Shown: positions 8,215 through 18,975, counted from the stretch's first letter. The stretch: 50,911 bases of DNA from Peptostreptococcaceae bacterium (GCA_027064135.1 JAMOQG010000061.1:1-50911), one strand, 5' to 3'. A program made the numbers and translations. Notes: generated by a model not told the origin, from the letters alone.

Positions 8215-8939
8215 TAAAATATGGTTATATTAGAAAAATTATATATTTTAGTGCTATAGATGGTCCTGGTAATAGGACTGTCATTTTTTTGCAAGGATGT
8301 AATTTTAATTGTTTAAGTTGTCATAATCCGGAAACAATTCCGATTTTCAATAATTTAAATATGGAAAACACTGAAGTTCAACTAATGAGTGTTTATGATA
8401 TTTTAAAAGTGCTTGATAAAAATAAAAGTTTTATTAGAGGTGTTACTATTTCTGGCGGTGAATGCACTGTTCAATTTGAATTTTTACTTGATTTAGTTAT
8501 GAATTTGAAAAAACATGGATATGAAGTATATTTAGATACAAATGGTTCTTTAGAAATCTCAAAATTTCAGCAAATGCTTCATTTTGTAGATAAAATAATT
8601 TTTGATTTAAAAGTATTTGAGGAAAAGGAACATATTAAATTGACCGGAGCGTCAAATAGAAAAGTTAAAAGAAATATTAAAATTGCTGCTGTGAGTCATC
8701 AAATATATGAAATTAGAACAGTTGTTATTCCTAAATTTATTGATAATTACAAAAATGTAGATAAAATAAGTAAGTTTATTGCGTCGCTGGATAAAAATAT
8801 ACAGTATAAATTAACTACTTATAGACAACAGGGAGTAAGAGAAAATCTTTTGAAAACAAATTCGCCAAGTAAAAAACAAATGAGTAATTTAAAAGAGATA
8901 TGTAATAACAATGGGCTTTTAAATGTTATAGTAAATTAA
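8211..8939 (+). CDS. yjjW: YjjW-type glycyl radical enzyme activase (radical SAM)
   Basis: A 242-residue radical SAM enzyme that should install the glycyl radical on the YjjI-like protein using SAM and a [4Fe-4S] cluster. The cluster motif is Cys30-x3-Cys34-x2-Cys37 in GCNFNCLSCHNP, followed by the activase-type GGE segment (TISGGECTVQFEF). No extra ferredoxin-like cysteine insert follows the first motif, unlike many activases. The start is TTG at 8211, overlapping the Nudix stop (TTGA). AGGTGATG seven nt upstream supports it, and no ATG candidate is nearby. It is the last gene of the operon. Confidence 0.88.
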   Translation: MIKYGYIRKIIYFSAIDGPGNRTVIFLQGCNFNCLSCHNPETIPIFNNLNMENTEVQLMSVYDILKVLDKNKSFIRGVTISGGECTVQFEFLLDLVMNLKKHGYEVYLDTNGSLEISKFQQMLHFVDKIIFDLKVFEEKEHIKLTGASNRKVKRNIKIAAVSHQIYEIRTVVIPKFIDNYKNVDKISKFIASLDKNIQYKLTTYRQQGVRENLLKTNSPSKKQMSNLKEICNNNGLLNVIVN

Positions 8940-8942
8940 TCC

Positions 8943-8971
8943 TTTAAACAAATGTTCGTTTGTGATATTAT
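8943..8971 (+). promoter_or_regulatory. candidate extended -10 promoter of ruvA
   Basis: TGATATTAT (extended -10, TATTAT at 8966-8971) has TTTAAA at 8943-8948, 17 nt upstream. The expected transcription start near 8978 would place the ruvA ribosome site almost at the mRNA 5' end. It would also leave the upstream GTG at 8975 untranscribed. Confidence 0.45.
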
Positions 8972-8980
8972 TTAGTGAGA

Positions 8981-9019
8981 GGAGGGAGTCGAGTACGAGT
9001 CTGCTTGACTGATAAAATG
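8981..9019 (+). promoter_or_regulatory. ruvA ribosome binding site split from its ATG by a hairpin
   Basis: GGAGGG at 8981-8986 is the only good Shine-Dalgarno, but the RuvA-like reading starts at ATG 9017, 30 nt away. Exactly between them, AGTCGAGTA (8987-8995) can pair over nine positions, two of them G-U, with TGCTTGACT (9002-9010) around loop CGAGTC. Folding removes 24 nt and leaves GATAAA, a normal 6-nt spacing. This resembles the T4 gene 38 case, where a hairpin brings a distant ribosome site into position. It is inferred from sequence only. Confidence 0.6.
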
Positions 9020-9607
9020 ATAAATTATGTTAAAGGATATATAAGAAAAGTTGATTTGGATTATATTGTAATAGAAAATAACAATATGGGTTATAAAATA
9101 AACACTTCAAAATCAACGATAGATGATCTTATATTGATTGCTAAAGATGAAATGGTTTTGATTAATACAGTAATGATTGTAAGAGAAGATGATATTAGTT
9201 TATTCGGTTTTTTAACTGAAGATGAACTTGATGTTTTTAATTTATTAAGAACGGTTTCAAATGTGGGATCAAAAAGTGCAATTAGAATGTTATCTGGAAT
9301 GCACTATATGGAAATTGTGAATATTATTAAAAATAATGATCATAAATCTTTAACGAAAGCAAAGGGTGTTGGTACTAAAACTGCAAAACGTATTATTATC
9401 GATTTAAATGAAAAAATGGATAAAAGATTTCCTGAAGTTAGTACAGTTTATGGAGTTAAAAAACAGAATCTAATTAATTCTGATGCTCTTGAAGCATTAA
9501 TGGCTTTAGGCTATTCACAAAAGGAATCTGAAAATGTTTTAAATGAATTTGATAATAAAAATTTAAGTGTTGAAGAGCTAATTAAAAAAGCTTTAAGCTA
9601 TTTTTAG
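9017..9607 (+). CDS. ruvA: Holliday junction branch migration protein RuvA
   Basis: Tetrameric DNA-binding subunit that holds Holliday junctions for the RuvB motor. From ATG 9017 the protein is 196 residues, the normal size. It starts MINYVKGYIRKVD, matching the usual RuvA N-terminus. An OB-fold comes first, then helix-hairpin-helix segments (LRTVSNVGSKSAIRML and AKGVGTKTAKRIIIDL), then the C-terminal RuvB-binding domain (ALEALMALGYSQKESE). A GTG-initiated version from 8975 would add 14 residues not seen in RuvA and covering its own ribosome site, so I reject it. ruvB follows after 9 nt. No ruvC is in the window. Confidence 0.95.
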   Translation: MINYVKGYIRKVDLDYIVIENNNMGYKINTSKSTIDDLILIAKDEMVLINTVMIVREDDISLFGFLTEDELDVFNLLRTVSNVGSKSAIRMLSGMHYMEIVNIIKNNDHKSLTKAKGVGTKTAKRIIIDLNEKMDKRFPEVSTVYGVKKQNLINSDALEALMALGYSQKESENVLNEFDNKNLSVEELIKKALSYF

Positions 9608-9616
9608 GGGTTATTT

Positions 9617-10618
9617 ATGGATGATAGATTTATTACACCGAAATTTAATGAAGAAGATTTGAAAATCGAAAAATCTTTAAGACCACAATCTTTAAATGAA
9701 TATGTTGGTCAAAGTAAAACTAAACAACAACTTGATATATTTATGAAAGCTGCAAAAATAAGACGTGAATCATTAGATCATGTTTTACTTTATGGACCGC
9801 CAGGTCTTGGTAAAACAACTTTAAGTCATATTATTGCAAACGAAATGGGAGTAAATATTAAAGTTACTTCTGGGCCTGCAATTGAAAAAGCTGGAGATTT
9901 AGCTTCGGTATTAAATAAATTAAGACCAAATGATGTTTTATTTATTGATGAAATACATAGACTTAATATGAGTGTTGAAGAAGTATTATATCCTGCAATG
10001 GAAGATTATAATCTTGATATAATTATAGGAAAAGGACCAGGAGCAAAATCAGTAAGAATTGAACTTCCAAAATTCACTTTAATTGGTGCTACTACTCGTG
10101 TTGGTGATTTAACATCTCCTTTAAGAGATAGATTTGGAATGATTTGCAGATTAGAAATGTATTCTGATGAAGAGCTTAATCAAATTGTATTAAGGTCAAG
10201 TAGTATTTTAGATGTTGAAATTAAAGAAAATGCTGCAATTGAGATTGCGAGGAGATCTAGAGGAACACCAAGAATTGCAAATAGACTTTTAAAACGAGTA
10301 AGAGATTATGCATTGGTAATTGGTGATGGAATAATTGATAAAAAAATTACTATGGAAGCACTTAGTATGCTTGAAATTGATAATATTGGACTTGACAAAA
10401 TTGACAGAAAAATATTAAAATCAATTCTTTATAAATTTAGTGGAGGGCCTGTTGGACTTAATACTTTGTCTGCTGCAACAGGTGAGGAAATAACAACTAT
10501 TCAAGATGTATATGAACCGTTTTTAATAAAAAACGGATTTATTCAGAGGACACCAAGAGGAAGAATTGTTACTGATCTTGGTAAAAAACATATTGAAAAC
10601 AATGAATTTGGTGATTAA
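9617..10618 (+). CDS. ruvB: Holliday junction branch migration ATPase RuvB
   Basis: AAA+ hexameric motor of the RuvAB complex, 333 residues, full length. Walker A GPPGLGKT is at residues 60-67, Walker B is FIDEIHR, sensor I is [18 protein letters not shown] with the arginine finger region, and a winged helix follows at the C-terminus ([13 protein letters not shown]). The ATG follows TAGGGGTTATTT, a modest ribosome site. The SpoIID-like gene starts 1 nt after its stop and uses a ribosome site inside the end of ruvB. Confidence 0.97.
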   Translation: MDDRFITPKFNEEDLKIEKSLRPQSLNEYVGQSKTKQQLDIFMKAAKIRRESLDHVLLYGPPGLGKTTLSHIIANEMGVNIKVTSGPAIEKAGDLASVLNKLRPNDVLFIDEIHRLNMSVEEVLYPAMEDYNLDIIIGKGPGAKSVRIELPKFTLIGATTRVGDLTSPLRDRFGMICRLEMYSDEELNQIVLRSSSILDVEIKENAAIEIARRSRGTPRIANRLLKRVRDYALVIGDGIIDKKITMEALSMLEIDNIGLDKIDRKILKSILYKFSGGPVGLNTLSAATGEEITTIQDVYEPFLIKNGFIQRTPRGRIVTDLGKKHIENNEFGD

Positions 10619-10619
10619 A

Positions 10620-12091
10620 ATGTATAAAAAAATAATTGTACTATTAATTTTATTTAATTTAATATCTTTTTCCTATGCTGATGATACTGTGAAAATAGGT
10701 TTAGATTATAATAAAAATATTGATGAGGTTACTATTTCGTCAGAAACTAATATATATGGTAATTTAGAAAATTCTAGAATATTGGATTTCAGTTCTAATT
10801 TATTAAAAATATATAAAAATAATAAATTTCATTTGAAAATTAACCAAAAATTTGATACTTTAGAAGATGCTATTATAGTTAGAGATTCAATTAGTGAAAA
10901 TTCATATCTTCATTTTAATGGCTTATGGGAAGTTTATATAGGAAATTATGATACTTTAAGTGAGGCTGAAAAATCGAATGATGGATCTTATCAAATAGTT
11001 TCATTAAATGATAAAAATTTAATTGTGAAAAATGCAAATAACGATATTGTATTAATTTATAATTCGAATTTTGATATTTCTTTTGGGAGTGATTCAGTAA
11101 TTAAATATAATGATATTAATTATAGAGGAAATTTTCTTTTTCAAAGAAATATTGATAGTGATATAACTGTTATTAATAAACTGCTAATTGAAAAGTATTT
11201 ATATGGTGTTGTTTCTAAAGAAATGCCTACAAATTGGCCTATTGAGGCTTTGAAGGCTCAAGCTGTTGCTGCTAGAAATTTTACATATTCAAATATTGGA
11301 AAATATAATTATTTAGGTTTTGATTTAACTGATGATATAAATTCACAAGTTTATGGTGGATATGATGCTGAGTCAGAAAATACAAATGAAGCTGTAGATG
11401 AAACAATTGGTTGTATACTAAAATCAAATGATAGCATTGTAGTTGCATATTATCATTCGAATAGTGGTGGTCAAACTGAAAGTGTTGAAAATGTGTGGCA
11501 ATCAAAAGTTCCGTATTTAGTGGGAGTAAAGGATGAATACTCTGAAAACACTAATAATTCAACATGGAATAGAAGTTATTTAATTAGTGAAATTTCAGAA
11601 AAATTAAATGAAGCAGGGTACAATATTGGAAATATTTATGATATAAATGTTCTTTCTAAATCTGAAAATAATAGAATAATTGAATTAGAATTTGTTGGCT
11701 CAAAAGGTAGTGTGATTCTTGAAAAAGGCGAAACAAGAAAAATATTTGGATATTTTGATATTAAAAGCATGTGGTTTGATGTAGTTAAAGATAATGAAGT
11801 TTCATATGTAAATAATAAAAAATATTTAAAGGAACCTATTAACAAAATGAAGATTATAACTTCAGATGGAATAAAGAATATGGATAATTATTCTTCATAT
11901 AACGTTTTTGATGGTATAAGTAAAAAAGAAATTAATGTAAAAATTAATAAAATTAAATTTGATGGGAAAGGATTTGGACATGGTGTAGGTATGAGCCAGT
12001 GGGGTGCAAATGTTATGGCGAATCGTGGTTATAGTTATGAAGATATATTACTGCATTATTATACTGGAACGTACCTGGATAGGAGAAACTA

Positions 12092-12092
<1 letters not shown>
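10620..12092 (+). CDS. secreted SpoIID/LytB-domain protein (peptidoglycan lytic transglycosylase-like)
   Basis: A 490-residue exported protein. [20 protein letters not shown] is a clear signal peptide with probable cleavage after SYA. The C-terminal half is a SpoIID/LytB domain: [20 protein letters not shown] with the catalytic Glu of Spo[15 protein letters not shown], and the closing [11 protein letters not shown] motif. SpoIID degrades denuded peptidoglycan during engulfment in spore formers; paralogues act in vegetative wall turnover. An upstream in-frame ATG inside ruvB is rejected because it has no ribosome site and would bury the signal peptide. GGTGAT at the end of ruvB supports ATG 10620. 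The stop overlaps queA by one base. Confidence 0.9.
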
Positions 12093-14250
<2,158 letters not shown>

Positions 14251-14306
14251 AAAAATGTATAATAAATTAGTAGTGAATGAAATATTAGAATAAAAGGAGG
14301 AACTCT

Positions 14307-14576
14307 ATGCAAAGTAATGCGATTTTCACTTTTGCAATATATGGTGGTATAATAGCGATGTTTTATTTTTTCTTTATTAGACCTCAGAATAAGCAAAAAA
14401 AAGAAATAGAAACAATGAGAAATAATATCGTAAAAGGTGACGAAATTACAACTATTGGTGGAATTAATGCCAAAGTGGTAAATGTTGAAGGGGAAAATGT
14501 AATAATTGAAGTTAAACCAAATGATACAAAAATGAATATAAAGAAATGGGCAATTAGACAATTAATTGAAAAATAA
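14307..14576 (+). CDS. yajC: preprotein translocase subunit YajC
   Basis: An 89-residue protein with one N-terminal membrane helix (FTFAIYGGIIAMFYFFFI), the family motif RPQNKQKKE, and a cytoplasmic domain (GDEITTIGGINAKV). YajC associates with SecDF in the Sec holo-translocon. A strong AAAAGGAGGAACT ribosome site precedes the ATG. It sits between tgt and secDF, with the SCIFF genes inserted between it and secD, the common clostridial layout. Confidence 0.95.
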   Translation: MQSNAIFTFAIYGGIIAMFYFFFIRPQNKQKKEIETMRNNIVKGDEITTIGGINAKVVNVEGENVIIEVKPNDTKMNIKKWAIRQLIEK

Positions 14577-14583
14577 AATTTCC

Positions 14584-14612
14584 TTTATTCGAATCACGTA
14601 TTATGGTATAAT
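14584..14612 (+). promoter_or_regulatory. candidate extended -10 promoter of the SCIFF gene
   Basis: TGGTATAAT ends at 14612, a perfect TATAAT with an upstream TG. A weak TTTATT at 14584-14589 lies 17 nt upstream. It is 31 nt before the scfA ATG and would give SCIFF its own transcript, independent of yajC. Confidence 0.55.
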
Positions 14613-14643
14613 TACTTAGTAATGAGTGAGGAGAGTGGTTTTT

Positions 14644-14787
14644 ATGAAACATATTAGAACTATTAAAGTTGGGTCAAATCATATTATTAGTTCGACAAGT
14701 GGTTGTGGTGAATGTCAAACATCTTGCCAATCTGCTTGTAAAACATCTTGTACCGTTGGTAATCAAGGATGTGAACAAAATAAATAA
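14644..14787 (+). CDS. scfA: SCIFF ribosomal peptide precursor (six cysteines in forty-five residues)
   Basis: A 47-residue ribosomally synthesised peptide, MKHIRTIKVGSN...GCEQNK. It has exactly six cysteines, at 21, 24, 28, 32, 36 and 43, in a Ser/Thr/Gln/Gly-rich C-terminal half. The N-terminal KHIRTI..G segment is the conserved SCIFF leader bound by the maturase. SCIFF peptides are near universal in Clostridia and receive Cys-to-Thr thioether links; several Thr residues (26, 34, 37) lie among the cysteines. The final product and its role are unknown. A terminator follows immediately, and the maturase gene is next. GAGGAGAG precedes the ATG. I am confident of the family. Confidence 0.95.
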   Translation: MKHIRTIKVGSNHIISSTSGCGECQTSCQSACKTSCTVGNQGCEQNK

Positions 14788-14807
14788 GCAGCTATGCTGC
14801 TTTTTTT
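14787..14807 (+). terminator. terminator between SCIFF peptide gene and maturase gene
   Basis: AGCAGC (14787-14792), loop TAT, GCTGCT (14796-14801), then seven T. It overlaps the last base of the scfA stop codon. It should end most scfA transcripts, letting a few read through to scfB. Confidence 0.8.
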
Positions 14808-14828
14808 ATGGTTTAGGGAAATACATTC

Positions 14829-14879
14829 TGCAATTATACTAATTGCATTTTAATTTTGCAATTTGTATAATCGTATAAT
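14829..14879 (+). promoter_or_regulatory. scfB promoter with overlapping palindrome (possible operator)
   Basis: TTGCAT (14843-14848), a 17-nt spacer and TATAAT (14866-14871) form a good sigma-A-type promoter; a second TATAAT lies at 14874-14879. The -35 overlaps a perfect inverted repeat, TGCAATT (14829-14835) and AATTGCA (14841-14847). Another TGCAATT lies in the spacer region at 14858-14864. Three half-sites around one promoter suggest a regulator site, but no regulator can be named. Confidence 0.5.
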
Positions 14880-14923
14880 CTATGGTTATGAAGTTAAAAT
14901 GATTTTACTAGAAAGGAAATGAA

Positions 14924-16312
14924 ATGATTCATAAGTATAAAAAAAACGGATTGAAAATTGTTTTAGATGTAAATAGCGATTCAATTCATGTAGTTGATGA
15001 TGTTGTTTATGATATCTTAGATTTTTATCCGAATCCAGACAGAGAAAAAATAAATTCAGAATTAAAAAATAAGTATTCCGAAAATGAAATTAGTGAAGCT
15101 ATCAAAGATATCGGAGATTTAATTTCTCAAAAGCAATTATTTGCTAAAACATTTAGTGCTGATGAATACGAATTATATAATAATCCTGTTGTAAAAGCTA
15201 TGTGTTTGCATGTTGCTCATGATTGTAATATTAGATGTAAGTATTGTTTTGCATCACAAGGAGATTTTCAAAGAAATAGAGAAATTATGTCATTGGAAGT
15301 TGGAAAAAGATCAATGGAATATTTAGCTGAAAATTCAGGAAATCATTATAATCTTGAAGTTGATTTTTTTGGTGGAGAGCCATTAATGAACTTTGATGTT
15401 GTTAAAGAACTTGTTTTTTATGGTAAAGAATTAGAAAAAAAATATGATAATAAGAAAAATTTTAGATATACAATTACAACAAATGGAACTTTATTAAATG
15501 ATGAAATATCGGAGTTTTTAAATGAATATATGGATAATGTTGTATTAAGTATTGACGGAAGAAAAGAAGTGAATGATGAGTTTAGAATTTATCAAAGTGG
15601 AAAAGGTACATATGAACAAATTGTTCCTAATTTTAAGAAAGTAGTTGATAATAGAGATAAACTTTATTATGTTAGAGGAACATTTACTAGAAAAAATCTT
15701 GATTTTTCAAATGATATTTTTCATCTTGCAGATTTAGGATTTGAAAGTTTATCAATTGAACCTGTTGTAACAGATCCTAGAGAGGACTATGCTCTTAAAG
15801 AAGAAGATCTTGATACAATTTTTAAAGAATATGATAAAGTTGCAGATGAATATATAAAAAGAAAATTAGCAAATGATGATAAGAAATTTGATTTTTTCCA
15901 TTTTGCTCTTGATCTTGATAATAGTCCGTGTTTTTTAAAGAAAGTAAGAGGATGTGGAGCGGGTCTTGAATATATTGCGGTGACACCAAATGGAGATATT
16001 TATCCTTGTCATCAATTTGTTGAAAAAGATGAATTTATTATGGGTAATGTATTTACAGGTATAAAAAATCCTGATATTGCAGAGTTCTTTAAAAAATCAA
16101 GTATTTTAACAAAAGAAGGTTGTGACACTTGTTGGGCTAAGTATTATTGTAGCGGTGGATGTCATGCAAATGCATATAATGCAAATGGTGATATAGATAA
16201 ACCATATAAACTTGGTTGTGCAATGGAAAAAAATAGAGTTGAAAATGCTATTTATATACAAGCTAAATTAGCTATGGAGAAACCTGATGAAGAAAAATTA
16301 TTTAGACTATAA
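14924..16312 (+). CDS. scfB: SCIFF maturase, radical SAM/SPASM thioether synthase
   Basis: A 462-residue radical SAM enzyme that forms Cys-to-Thr thioether cross-links in the SCIFF peptide. The N-terminal 1-90 looks like a peptide-binding RRE domain. The radical SAM cluster motif is Cys101-x3-Cys105-x2-Cys108 (CNIRCKYC). A SPASM-type C-terminus binds auxiliary clusters (CGAGLEYIAVTPNGDIYPCH, GCDTCWAKYYCSGGCH, then LGCAMEKNR). ATG follows GAAAGGAAATGAA. The gene overlaps the following gamma-carbonic-anhydrase-like gene by 26 nt. Its neighbour scfA is the expected substrate. Confidence 0.95.
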   Translation: MIHKYKKNGLKIVLDVNSDSIHVVDDVVYDILDFYPNPDREKINSELKNKYSENEISEAIKDIGDLISQKQLFAKTFSADEYELYNNPVVKAMCLHVAHDCNIRCKYCFASQGDFQRNREIMSLEVGKRSMEYLAENSGNHYNLEVDFFGGEPLMNFDVVKELVFYGKELEKKYDNKKNFRYTITTNGTLLNDEISEFLNEYMDNVVLSIDGRKEVNDEFRIYQSGKGTYEQIVPNFKKVVDNRDKLYYVRGTFTRKNLDFSNDIFHLADLGFESLSIEPVVTDPREDYALKEEDLDTIFKEYDKVADEYIKRKLANDDKKFDFFHFALDLDNSPCFLKKVRGCGAGLEYIAVTPNGDIYPCHQFVEKDEFIMGNVFTGIKNPDIAEFFKKSSILTKEGCDTCWAKYYCSGGCHANAYNANGDIDKPYKLGCAMEKNRVENAIYIQAKLAMEKPDEEKLFRL

Positions 16313-16787
16313 ACCAGAAATTCATAAATCTTGTTTTATCGCTGAAACAGCTGATGTTATTGGAAAAGTCAAAATTTCAGAAAATTCAAGTGTATGGTAT
16401 AAATCAGTTTTACGTGGAGATGTTGATTTTATTGAAATTGGTAAAAATTCTAATATTCAAGATAATTGCGTAATACATGCTGATACTGGAATAAAAACTA
16501 TTATAGGCAATAATGTAACTATAGGGCATGGTGCTATTGTTCATTCTTGTACTATTGATAATAATGTTTTAATTGGAATGGGAGCAATTATACTTCCAAA
16601 TGTTAAAATAAATAAAGATGTTATTATTGGAGCTGGAAGTTTAGTTCCGCCAGGAAAAGAAATTCCAAGTAATTCTTTAGTTGTTGGAAATCCTGGGAGA
16701 GTTGTGAGAAAGCTGACTCAAATAGAAATAGATGACATTGAAAAATTGTCTGTTCATTATGTTGAACTTGCAAATGAACACAAATAG
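16287..16787 (+). CDS. gamma-carbonic-anhydrase-like left-handed beta-helix protein
   Basis: A 166-residue YrdA/PaaY/CaiE-type hexapeptide-repeat protein. Repeats such as IGKVKISENSSVWY, IGKNSNIQDNCVIH, IGNNVTIGHGAIVHSC and IGMGAIILPNV build the beta-helix. Three His residues (IHAD, GHGAIVH) fit the zinc site of gamma carbonic anhydrases. Many bacterial members show little or no anhydrase activity, so function is uncertain. It starts inside scfB (26-nt overlap) after TGGAGAAACC and precedes secD by 12 nt, suggesting cotranscription from the scfB promoter through secDF. Confidence 0.9.
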   Translation: MKKNYLDYKPEIHKSCFIAETADVIGKVKISENSSVWYKSVLRGDVDFIEIGKNSNIQDNCVIHADTGIKTIIGNNVTIGHGAIVHSCTIDNNVLIGMGAIILPNVKINKDVIIGAGSLVPPGKEIPSNSLVVGNPGRVVRKLTQIEIDDIEKLSVHYVELANEHK

Positions 16788-16799
16788 GAGGAGATTAGG

Positions 16800-18095
16800 G
16801 TGAAGAGAAAAAACAATGAATTAATATTTTTTCTAATAATTGCAGCAATTGCATTTACAGCTTTTGTTTCTGTTTATGGGTTAAATCTTGGAAGTTATGT
16901 AGTTAAACCTGTTTCAGAAGCAATTAAGTTAGGATTAGATATTGAAGGTGGTGTTGTAGTAGTTTATGAAGCTGATACAGACGAAACAGGAACTGATTTA
17001 TTAAAAACAATGAATCAAGTAAAATCTGTAATGAGTAATAGAATTGATGAATTTGGATTAACTGAGCCAAATATTACTATTCAAGGTGAAGATAGGATTA
17101 GAATTGAACTTCCAGGAGTTGATGATACTCAGGAAGCTTTAGAAATTATTGGTAAAACAGCTCAGCTTGAATTTTTAAGGGTTGTTTACAATAGTGATAG
17201 TGGAAAAAGCCCATTTGCTAGTACAGGAATGATGAAAGATGAATTTGATTATGAGGAAGTTATTACTGGTAATGATGTAAAAGATTCTTTCCTTTCAAAA
17301 GATCAATATGGTAAACCTGCTGTTGGAATAGAATTAAATGATTCAGGAACAAAAGCATTTTTTGAAGCAACTAAAAAAGGTGGACAGATTGCAATTTTAC
17401 TTGATGGAAAAGTTATTTCTGCACCAAATGCTTCTGTAGCTATACCTGATGGTAAAGCAATAATTACAGGATCATTTACAAATGATGAAGCCTCTCAATT
17501 AGCATCATTAATTAGAGCGGGTGCTTTACCAGTTCAAATGAATGAAATACAAACTTCAGTAATTGGACCAACATTGGGTTTAGATGCAATGAAGAAAAGT
17601 GTTTCTGCTGCAAAAGTTGGTTTGTTATTAATTGTTTTATTTTTAATTGGATATTATAAACTTCCAGGATTATTTGCAAGTATATCATTGGTATTTTATG
17701 CATCAATTGTTATGTTACTAATGGTTGCTTTTGGAGCTACATTAACTTTACCTGGTATTGCTGGTATGGTTCTTTCAGTAGGTATGGCTGTTGACGCGAA
17801 TGTAATTATTTTTGAAAGATTAAAAGAGGAATTAAGAAATGGTAAAACTGTTAGATCTTCAATAAATTTTGCTTTTCATAGAGCAATGAAAACAATTTTG
17901 GATGCTAATATTACAACTCTTATTGCCGGTATTGTTTTATTCAATTTTGGCCAAGGCCCTATAAAAGGATTTGCTGTTACATTAATGATAGGTATTCTTG
18001 TAAGTATGTTTACTGCAATAGTTGTTACTAAAGCAATTATGATAAATGGACTTGCATTTAAGGGATTTGGTAAAAAAGGATTATATAGAGCATAA
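16800..18095 (+). CDS. secD: protein translocase subunit SecD
   Basis: A 431-residue RND-like membrane protein that uses the proton or sodium gradient to help pull exported proteins through SecYEG. There is one N-terminal membrane span, a large extracytoplasmic P1-like domain containing KLGLDIEGGVVVVYE, a short extracytoplasmic head domain, then five C-terminal spans with GMAVDANVIIFERLKEEL. The start is GTG at 16800 after AGGAGGAGATTAGG. secF follows after 12 nt. Separate secD and secF, rather than a fusion as in Bacillus. Confidence 0.96.
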   Translation: MKRKNNELIFFLIIAAIAFTAFVSVYGLNLGSYVVKPVSEAIKLGLDIEGGVVVVYEADTDETGTDLLKTMNQVKSVMSNRIDEFGLTEPNITIQGEDRIRIELPGVDDTQEALEIIGKTAQLEFLRVVYNSDSGKSPFASTGMMKDEFDYEEVITGNDVKDSFLSKDQYGKPAVGIELNDSGTKAFFEATKKGGQIAILLDGKVISAPNASVAIPDGKAIITGSFTNDEASQLASLIRAGALPVQMNEIQTSVIGPTLGLDAMKKSVSAAKVGLLLIVLFLIGYYKLPGLFASISLVFYASIVMLLMVAFGATLTLPGIAGMVLSVGMAVDANVIIFERLKEELRNGKTVRSSINFAFHRAMKTILDANITTLIAGIVLFNFGQGPIKGFAVTLMIGILVSMFTAIVVTKAIMINGLAFKGFGKKGLYRA

Positions 18096-18107
18096 GGAGG
18101 AAGCATA

Positions 18108-18959
18108 ATGAATATAGCAAATAATTATAAAAAATGGTTTATTATATCAATTTTAGTCATTGCTGTTGGTCTTGTATTTGCTCTAGTTAATGGGTTAAAT
18201 ATTGGAATTGATTTTACAGGTGGAACAATGATTCAGTTTGATTTAGGTAAAACTGTTGAATTAGATAAAATATCGAGTACATTAGAGGAATTTGATTTAA
18301 ATGAAGAAATAATTCATGCAGGCGATAGTAACAATGAAGTTATTATTAGAACAAAGAAATCTCTTTCTAATGAGGAGAGAATTAAAATTTCTGATAAATT
18401 TGAAAAAGAATATGAAGCAACTTTTTTAGGGGCTTATCAATTTAGTCCATCTGTTGGAGGTGAAATTAAACAAAGAGCTTTAATAGCAATATTGTTTGCA
18501 TCTCTTGGAATGTTAATTTATATCACATTCAGATTTGAATTGATATATGGACTTGCTGCAATTATTGCATTAATGCATGATGTATTAGTTGTATTAGCAG
18601 TATATGCAATTTTCAATATTCCAGTTAATTCATCATTTATAGCGGCAATTTTAACAATTGTTGGATATTCAATAAATGATACAATTGTAGTATTTGATAG
18701 AGTAAGAGAAAATGTACGAAGGATGAAAAGAGAAGATAATTTCACAATTGCGAATGTAAGTATTAATCAAACGATTTTAAGATCTGTATTCACTTCAGTT
18801 ACAACATTATTAGTAATTGGAAGTTTATTTGTTTATGGTACGCCTGCTGTTAAAGAGTTTGCAACTCCTTTATTAGCTGGTGTAATCGCAGGAACATATT
18901 CTTCAATATTTATTGCTTCTCCAATTTGGGCTATTTTAAAAACTAATAAATCGAAATAA
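18108..18959 (+). CDS. secF: protein translocase subunit SecF
   Basis: A 283-residue partner of SecD. N-terminal span, then NIGIDFTGGTMIQFDL, the conserved SecF D1 motif. The C-terminal half has five spans with IVGYSINDTIVVFDRVREN, the D5-type motif. A final CDS-proximal segment (AGVIAGTYSSIFIASPI) matches the family. AAGGAGGAAGCATA precedes the ATG. A good terminator follows. Confidence 0.96.
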   Translation: MNIANNYKKWFIISILVIAVGLVFALVNGLNIGIDFTGGTMIQFDLGKTVELDKISSTLEEFDLNEEIIHAGDSNNEVIIRTKKSLSNEERIKISDKFEKEYEATFLGAYQFSPSVGGEIKQRALIAILFASLGMLIYITFRFELIYGLAAIIALMHDVLVVLAVYAIFNIPVNSSFIAAILTIVGYSINDTIVVFDRVRENVRRMKREDNFTIANVSINQTILRSVFTSVTTLLVIGSLFVYGTPAVKEFATPLLAGVIAGTYSSIFIASPIWAILKTNKSK

Positions 18960-18975
18960 TAAGTGTTAAAAATAT

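Noticed and set aside
8975-9016. GTG start for ruvA
   Set aside because: It would place the ribosome site inside the coding region, add 14 residues not seen in RuvA, and probably lie upstream of the transcription start.
17512-17706. Minus-strand open frame inside secD, and similar ones inside other genes
   Set aside because: They lie wholly inside well-supported genes, have no ribosome sites and show antisense-type composition.
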